40,000 bases of DNA from Chrysomallon squamiferum (taxonomy: Eukaryota; Mollusca; Gastropoda; Neomphalida; Peltospiridae). Position numbers and translations under genes: made by a program. This document shows positions 34,089-40,000 of the stretch, piece after piece. Where the stretch lies: assembly GCA_012295275.1 (NCBI GenBank), contig CM022674.1, positions 13,642,364 to 13,682,363 of the forward strand, given 5' to 3'. Positions within the stretch are counted from its first letter, which is position 1. Every line of letters begins with the position of its first letter. The notes under the pieces are model-generated. The model saw only the letters and a program-made list of their open reading frames with translations, was not told the DNA's origin and did no database searches.

Positions 34089-34560
34089 TACAGCGTTCTG
34101 ATTTACGTGATACAACGTTGCAATTACACTATACTGTCAGAAATACGTAGTACAAAATTAGAATTACGTCATTCAAAGTTCTAATTACGTAATGCAATGT
34201 TGGAATTACGGAATAGTTTTAAAATCAAGAAACACAGTGTTTTAATTATGTAATACAATATTCCAGTAATGTAATACAGTGCTTGAATTACGTAACACAA
34301 CATAGAAGTACGTAATGCGTTGTTTCAATACGTTGTTTCAATGCGTTGTTTCAATTGGAATTACGTAATACAATGTTTGAATTACACGATTTGGATTACG
34401 TAGAATTATGCATTAAAATTTTGAAGTAACAAATATAATGTTTGAATTATTTGACCTGACTTGATATTACGTAATACACTGTTAGAATTTCGTAATAAAT
34501 ATATGAATTGCATAAACATACTGTTAATTACATAATATGTTAGAATTATTTATACAATGT
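34089..34560 (+). repeat. GAATTACGTAATACAATGTT-type minisatellite in the 3' UTR region
   Basis: Starting at the GPCR stop codon, a unit of about 20-22 bp (consensus close to GAATTACGTAATACAATGTT) recurs roughly twenty times with much drift. Four perfect TTACGTAA palindromes lie at 34185-34192, 34288-34295, 34361-34368 and 34467-34474. An AATAAA at 34494-34499 could serve as a polyadenylation signal, which would put most of the array in the 3' UTR. Confidence 0.85.
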
Positions 34561-34749
34561 TGGATTTTTCTGATGTAGTGTTTCATTTGCGTATGACAGG
34601 GTTTCAACTGCATATGATAATTTTGTACAGAATAATAATAATGTCGTTTTCAGCTGTTGTCATTTTGAAACTATTGCCGGACCGAACGTTGCCACCAGAA
34701 AAAACTGAAAACGTTTTTAATACAAGTATTATCATAAACTAGCACTAGA

Positions 34750-35049
34750 ATATTTATTCATTTACTTATTTATTTTTTAATTTATTTATTTTTTATTTAT
34801 TTATTTATTTATTTTTATTTATTTATTTATTTATTTATAAACCGTTTTAAAAATATATATATTTTATGAACAATGACCTGATTATTATATAGAATCAGTC
34901 AGAAATAAAAAAAGTACACGTCAACACCAGTAAAACCAAAACTCAGTGTTAGCAACAAAGAATTAAATTATTTAAAAAAGAATATAAAGTATATTTAGAC
35001 TGTCGAATCACACCATCAATTAACAGTTGTGTAAATATGCTCAAAATGT
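34750..35049 (-). mobile_element. Inverted-repeat element, right copy
   Basis: The reverse-complement partner of 32519-32776. The body spans 34837-35049 and its (ATTT)n tail lies at about 34750-34836, so both tails point towards the receptor gene. Differences from the left copy are scattered substitutions, a few short indels and a longer, less regular tail. Similarity stops at about 35049; I see no convincing target-site duplication outside the pair. Confidence 0.85.
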
Positions 35050-35395
35050 CCATAGGATATATTAAGATAAAATGAAAGACAGAATATATATATATACATA
35101 TATATAAACGTTTCATGCTTATCTGAATGTTATTATAAGCACACAACAAAAATAATGAATTAAAATAAAATAGATAAAAATTGGCGTGAAATGTATTGAG
35201 TTTCCAAGCATCAGAAATAAATTTTATTTCTCATTAAAGCCATGAATTAAATCTTACAACCGAAAAAAACAAACTTATAAATAATTGTCAGTATGATTAA
35301 TCTGAATTAGATAACTACGGGATTTCGGGTAAAACTGATTACGTGCCTGGGATAACAAGCTCCAGAAGTATTTCGATATCTGCTAAGTAAAAGTA
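35050..35395. other. AT-rich DNA, nothing recognised
   Basis: Complex AT-rich sequence with a short TA run near 35086. No frame or site stands out. Confidence 0.55.
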
Positions 35396-35397
35396 CA

Positions 35398-35460
<63 letters not shown>

Positions 35461-35597
35461 TCTGACATCACCAACCAAAACAAAAAAATGATGTGCCTTT
35501 TAGTTTCCTTTAGTTATAGTTAAAAGTATCGTTGTTGTTCTTGTTGTTGTCGTGGTTGTTGTTGTTCTTATTATTATTATAATCATCATCATCATTA

Positions 35598-35659
<62 letters not shown>

Positions 35660-35745
35660 AATTACTACTATTATGTATATTATTTATTTATTATTATTAT
35701 TATTAAAACCTTCATTACCATCATCATCATCATCATTAGTATATT
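35398..35745. repeat. (ATT)n blocks
   Basis: A (TTA)n run at 35398-35460, then a GTT/ATC/ATT region with the main ATT run at about 35604-35657. Confidence 0.95.
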
Positions 35746-35749
35746 GTAA

Positions 35750-36160
35750 ATAACATCAGTGTCATTATCATCACTTTAATAGTAATGATATATCTGTGTA
35801 TAGTTCAGATAAAAATGTAGTGCAGTGTAAATAATGTGTCACTATGATTATGATTTTATTCCTCTTTTTTTCTCTCTCTCTCTTCTTCAAAAAAAACTGC
35901 TGTTTAATGTTCGTTTACATAAACTGCTACCTCTGTATTTAAAATTTCCTTTCTTCAACTCATTTATTTTTTTTATTATTTTTTTTTTTTTTTTTTTTTT
36001 TTCGATAGAATGAAGAAACATTTGCTATTGGTCTAAGGGAAATAATCCAGTTATAAAGCGAAACTTACAGAGTTATCTACTCATTATTAATATGATAGAT
36101 TTTTTTTTTTTTTTTCGTTTTTCTTCTTCAACTGATGAATTAAACTATAGGTTTGTGTAG
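35750..36160. other. AT-rich DNA with poly-T
   Basis: Poly-T at about 35980-36002 and 36100-36115. Near 36036 a TAAGGGAAATAATCC phrase loosely matches a motif I associate with mollusc DNA. No gene is seen. Confidence 0.55.
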
Positions 36161-36163
36161 ATG

Positions 36164-36173
36164 CATGTGTGTA

Positions 36174-36210
<37 letters not shown>

Positions 36211-36445
36211 CAGTGTGTGTGTGTGTGTGTGTGTGTGATTATATTTCGGTATTTATGTATATACGTATGTACGAACCTGTTTATATATAGAGGCGTGTTT
36301 TTATGGATGTATGTATATGTATTTACGTACATAGACTCTGTGTATGTATATATGTAAGAGTATGTCAGTATGTATGTATATATGTATGAGTATGTCAGTA
36401 TGCATGTATAAATATGTATGAGTACGTCAGTATGTATGTACATAT
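36164..36445. repeat. (TG)n and TATG repeats with a higher-order unit
   Basis: TG repeats (36164-36240) precede a unit of about 35 bp, GTATATATGTATGAGTATGT with CAGTATG, present about three times at 36345-36440. Confidence 0.85.
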
Positions 36446-36449
36446 GAAC

Positions 36450-36700
36450 GTTTCTGTGGGTGTGTAAGTATATGTAAGTACAAGAAGAATGTGTTATGAT
36501 GTTATGAAAGCTGTAGTTTCATGGCCCGTGAACAAAAGCATATTACTTTCCACATTTTAATCCATATCTGAGATGCTGGTCAGAGTTTTAAAACATTTAT
36601 AGTGGAGAAAATAACAGTGATTACTCAGATCTTGTTACTGCTTGCGACTTGCCCCCATAACGGTTCAAGCTACGGGCCACAGAAAAACTATGTCTGCCAC
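36450..36700. other. Unique block
   Basis: Complex sequence with no recognisable gene or RNA. GGTTCAAGC near 36663 resembles a pol III B box but lacks a partner. Confidence 0.4.
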
Positions 36701-36704
36701 TGTA

Positions 36705-36984
36705 GGTATTATGTATGTGTGTGTGTGTTTCTGTGTGTGCGTGAGTGTGTGTCTATATAGGTTTGTATGTTTGTATATATGTGTGTAAGTACGTATGTAT
36801 ATCTATGCATGTTCGTCCATATGTATGGACGTATGTGTATTTGTACGTAGGTGTGTATGAACGTATGTATATTTGTATGTATGTACGTATGCATGTGTGT
36901 AAGTGTGTTTGTGTATATGTATGTACGTATATGTTGTATGTTACTACTATACGTATGTATGTATGTGTATATATATATGCGTGA

Positions 36985-37019
<35 letters not shown>

Positions 37020-37385
37020 GTATAAATATGCCTTGTCGGTGTTTGTATGTATGTATGAATGAATGTATGTATGTGTGTGTGGCTGTATGTGTATGTTTAT
37101 ATGTGTCTATACGTGTCTGTGTGTGTATATATTTATAGTGTGTGAATATGCCCCTGTAGGTGTTTTTATATGTATGTGTGTGTGCGTGTGCATGTGCATA
37201 TGTATGTACGTATGAATGTTGTATATATGTATGTATGTACGTCTGTGTGTATGTATGTATGTATGTACGTATGAATGTTGTATATATGAACGTATGTACG
37301 TATGAATGTTGTATATATGTATGTATGTACGTACGTATGTAGGTATGTGTGTATGTATATATGTACGTATGTATGTTTGATTGAT
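36705..37385. repeat. Long (TATG)n/(TG)n region with internal higher-order repeats
   Basis: About 680 bp of TATG, TG and TACG tetranucleotides. The phrase GTACGTATGAATGTTGTATA recurs at about 37206, 37265 and 37294. The 245-residue Thr/His/Tyr-rich minus-strand frame over it is an artefact. Confidence 0.9.
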
Positions 37386-37735
37386 TACAGATAATTGTTT
37401 GATTTATCAAATTATGATACACTTTAAATTTAAAATCACTGTTCACACTTTGCGATACACCTTTTCAACTACAACTTAGTGAAAGTTTACATAGATTAAA
37501 TTAGATTCGTGTGTGTACATATTTGTATATATTGTCATTCATTGTCGAATGATGTTGTTATTATTGACTGCTTTCGAATTGTGTGATGACGTCACATCTA
37601 GTACCGATTGGACAGAACCTGAGTGACGTAATCTTTCATTGTATTACAGAGTTTGTTGTGTTTATGTATGTACTGAATTTATTAAAATCAAATAAAGTTG
37701 ACAAATGTAACACAAACATCATTACTTTGTTCTCA
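37386..37735. other. Unique block with CRE palindrome
   Basis: Complex sequence with a perfect TGACGTCA at 37587-37594 and a GTGACGTAA half site near 37624. No exon is supported. Confidence 0.4.
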
Positions 37736-37736
<1 letters not shown>

Positions 37737-37778
<42 letters not shown>

Positions 37779-37829
37779 GTTTATTATTATGTTTATTATT
37801 ATTTATATTATTATTACTATTACTATTTC

Positions 37830-37883
<54 letters not shown>

Positions 37884-37890
37884 TTTATAT
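37737..37890. repeat. (ATT)n and (TTTA)n repeats
   Basis: ATT units with interruptions at 37739-37869, then TTTA units to about 37888. Confidence 0.96.
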
Positions 37891-37949
37891 TAAATTTCAT
37901 TATTTATTTTATTTTATTCTGCTGTTATTGGCTGTGATGAAAGTAAAAT

Positions 37950-38290
37950 AATAGCAATAGCAGGGATAGTAGCAGCAGCAGCAGTAGTAGTAGTAGTAAC
38001 AACAGTAGTAGTAATAGTGGTAAAAGTAGTAGCAGTAGTAGTAGTAGTAACAGTAGTAGCAGTAGTAGTGGTTGTATTAGTGATAATAGTTGTAGCTGCA
38101 TTGTTGGTGATATAAACTGAAAATTTGCTAGAAATGATACTCTCAATGACGTGGAAATATTAATACTATTGTTAGTGTTAATAGAACTAGTAGAAGTAGT
38201 AGCAGTAGTGGTAGTAGTGGTAATAGTAGTATCAGTAGTAGCAACAGTAGTGGTAATAGTAATAGTTGTAGTAATACTAGTAGTGGTTAT
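37950..38290. repeat. (AGT/AGC)n trinucleotide repeats in two blocks
   Basis: AGC/AGT/AAC trinucleotides at about 37950-38100 and 38185-38288, separated by about 80 bp of unique DNA. Confidence 0.93.
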
Positions 38291-38479
38291 CCTTTTCCTA
38301 ATATTACTTCTTTTTTTTTTTTAAATATCGTTCAACGCCATAATATCATTAACCTTTCTCTTTCCTTTTCTCCCCACTCCCTTCACCTTTACAGTTATTT
38401 CGTTATGTTCTGATTTTTATTATGATTTAACTGTAAAACCATTTCATTTATTTCTAAAACAAAATGATTAAAGCGTATG

Positions 38480-38700
38480 TCGATGACTTTAGTATAGTGT
38501 TAAACGACCTGTTTACAGCCACTGGCCCCGGGGTCGGAGTTAAGAGACTTATTAATAACCTACATTTTAACATTTTTTACATAAGATGTTTACTCGTGCA
38601 GAACATCTTAAACTGGAGCCACAAAGGCTGTTAGCTAAACGAAGCGACCACGCGGGGCTAAGGAGAAACGAGAACATTAAGTAAGTTTGCACCAATCTGA
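38480..38700 (+). other. Possible alternative first exon
   Basis: GC-richer unique DNA. An ATG at 38586 with A at -3 opens a frame of 31 codons plus 2 nt that ends at a GTAAGT donor (38681-38686). The predicted peptide is basic and of mixed composition, with no recognised motif. An open run this short is not rare by chance, so this is only a candidate. It could be an alternative 5' exon of the gene starting at 39522. Confidence 0.25.
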
Positions 38701-38799
38701 ATTAAACAAATAAAAAAAAGGATTTTTGATTACGTAAGACACTGACGCAGCATATTCTATCTCGTTTATGAATGCGACCTCTACAAATCTGCTTAAGTC

Positions 38800-39330
38800 T
38801 TGAGAAGAATTCGTCTTAGTCTCGCTCTCTCCTGGTACAGATGGTGTACAGGACCCCTCGCTGGGTGGCCATTGTTACTGGTAAACAATCCGCTCAGCTC
38901 GCAAGCAAAACAAGACACATGTTCAAAATTCTTGATAGCCAAACCTCCAATTATCCAAAATTCCAAGTTGAATAGCATATTCCCCGCGAGCAGTCTTCGC
39001 CCCTTTTTCAAACAGTTGATGAGTGGATAAAGGGACATAACTCTGTTGAAATTTGTTTACGTTTATTTTTCATTTGTTGTCCAGTGATTAGTTACCTATG
39101 TATTCGTCCGCTAATTCTGCGAGGTGATTGGCTCCTGTTGATTTTCTCGAGAAATGATTGGCTGTTTAGAGTATTCCCCGTGGCGAAATCCTGTCTAATC
39201 TCTGCTTGTTAACTCTTGAGTTCTTGCTGAACGCGATTTGTTATTCTCAATCAAATTAGACGGGATTAGTTAACCGATTTGACGATGGTATAATGAAAGT
39301 AGTTACAGACAGTGTGAGACAGGTTACGGA
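38800..39330 (+). promoter_or_regulatory. Candidate promoter region of the downstream gene
   Basis: A 500-bp, repeat-free, GC-richer block ending about 200 bp before the start codon at 39522. It carries two inverted CCAAT boxes, ATTGG, at 39127-39131 and 39157-39161, both followed by CT. The repeated GATTGGCT spacing of 30 bp suits NF-Y sites. An AAAGGGACATAACTCT motif lies at 39029-39044. Short frames on both strands over 38793-39038 have no recognisable homology. Confidence 0.4.
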
Positions 39331-39521
39331 GTTATATCAGTCCGAAAATACGCCATTCAACGATAAACATGTCTTTAAATCTTTCTGTAATTTTGAAATC
39401 TTTTTTTAGTTTAACACTTATTTAGTAATAACCATTAATGTCATAAATCAGAAGGAAGGAAAGAAACGTTAAGAAAGTCTCAAAAGATTTTGGACTTCGA
39501 TTTTAAAAGTATTATTTCAAA

Positions 39522-39693
39522 ATGAAAAATGGAAGCCAACCTATTGATTTAGTGAAGAAATTGAATGATACTGATTCTAGGCAGATAGACATTGACGTAG
39601 AAACAGAAGATGATGACCCTGACCAAAAATACTGTAACCATAGCAATCCGTATACGAAGGATGATCGACACAGATTAGATGAGGACATAATAG
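39522..39693 (+). CDS. First coding exon of an unidentified gene (partial)
   Basis: The ATG at 39522 has A at -3 and opens 57 complete codons plus one base, ending at a consensus 5' splice site (TAG followed by GTAAGA, 39694). The intron would be phase 1. The peptide is hydrophilic and acidic: IDIDVETEDDD near residues 22-32, then a mixed-charge segment with NPYTKDDRHRLDED at about 42-55. There is no signal peptide or membrane segment, so a cytosolic or nuclear N-terminus is likely. In DNA this AT-rich, an open run of this length without low complexity is unusual by chance. I do not recognise the family; acidic N-termini occur in many transcription factors and transporters. The rest of the gene would lie beyond the right edge. 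Confidence 0.5.
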
Positions 39694-40000
39694 GTAAGAA
39701 AATACGAAAAATAGTTAATATAATAAAATACCGTTAATATTTTGCGTCATCATGTGCAAATCATACTGAAGAATATCGCGGACAGAAACTCTTCAAAAAT
39801 TACTTTAGGTGTTGTTGCTTTTTTTGTGTGTGTGTTTTATATATATATATATTAAAACATTTTTCCGTATGGTGTTGAAAATAACGAAATATGTGTGGGA
39901 GATGTATTTTCATATTTTTAATAGTCTTTTTATGTTTATTATTTTTATTTTAACCTATGTCAATTTGTGTATTGTTTATGAAGTAAGTATCCATTTAGTT
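39694..40000 (+). other. Putative intron 1 of the gene starting at 39522
   Basis: AT-rich sequence with a TG run and TA run (about 39824-39852) and nothing coding. It continues past the window edge. Confidence 0.4.

Noticed and set aside
32505-35065. Target-site duplication outside the inverted repeat pair
   Set aside because: The sequences just outside the two arms (TATTTCTA on the left, CCATAGGA on the right) do not match, so a single insertion of the whole module is not directly supported.
36709-37446. 245-codon minus frame rich in Thr, His and Tyr
   Set aside because: Translation of the TATG/TG tetranucleotide region; it is open in several frames at once.
38793-39038. 81-codon ATG-started minus frame and a 76-codon plus frame over the same DNA
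   Set aside because: No recognised domain on either strand; both are open in a GC-richer, promoter-like block. Kept only as part of the regulatory feature.

Overview
The window is eukaryotic, AT-rich, gene-poor DNA from a metazoan. Genes would be split by introns (consensus splice sites), the intergenic space is packed with very long microsatellites, and there are tRNA-derived SINE heads. A lophotrochozoan, most likely a mollusc, fits best: the receptor type, the tRNA-SINE style and a GGGACATAACTC-type motif that I recall as common in mollusc DNA all point that way. I cannot name a species, and the assignment is inference.

Only one gene is certain: an uninterrupted rhodopsin-class (class A) GPCR of 424 residues at 32814-34088 (+), whose coding exon follows an intronic 3' splice site. 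It sits between two facing copies of the same roughly 215-bp element (32519-32776 and, inverted, 34750-35049). Its stop codon is followed directly by a degenerate minisatellite (34089-34560) that holds four perfect TTACGTAA sites. A second probable gene starts near the right edge: a first coding exon at 39522-39693 (+) ends at a consensus 5' splice site, with a promoter-like stretch upstream (38800-39330). Two further exon-like intervals (5580-5697, 30031-30272) have good splice signals but no open frame through them.

Layout. 1-2130: AT-rich with (CT)n(AC)n. 2130-2290: GC-richer promoter-like island. 2290-8640: AT-rich DNA with CA, TTTA, AAC/AGC, TCTG/TATG and CTA repeats and a minus-strand SINE head (6740-6820). 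8640-9070 and 11690-12030: non-repetitive, CpG-containing blocks that look regulatory. 12300-15190: microsatellites, a degenerate repeat and a plus-strand SINE head (13965-14110). 15521-15985: tandem plus inverted array ending in a large palindrome. 17150-18200: unique block, then an ACTAAC-rich degenerate array. 19000-24560: unique blocks (several with CRE palindromes, one with two POU-type palindromes) separated by GAAT, CT, GTA and ATT/ATC repeats. 24560-32500: mostly T-rich and ATT/TACA/GA repeats. 32500-35050: the GPCR module. 35050-38300: ATT, TATG and AGT repeats. 38480-40000: start of the next gene.

The most interesting structure is the GPCR exon enclosed by a near-identical inverted repeat, a geometry that could cause RNA circularisation, editing or mobility. 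The unique blocks between repeats may be regulatory DNA for neighbouring genes, but nothing in the window proves this.
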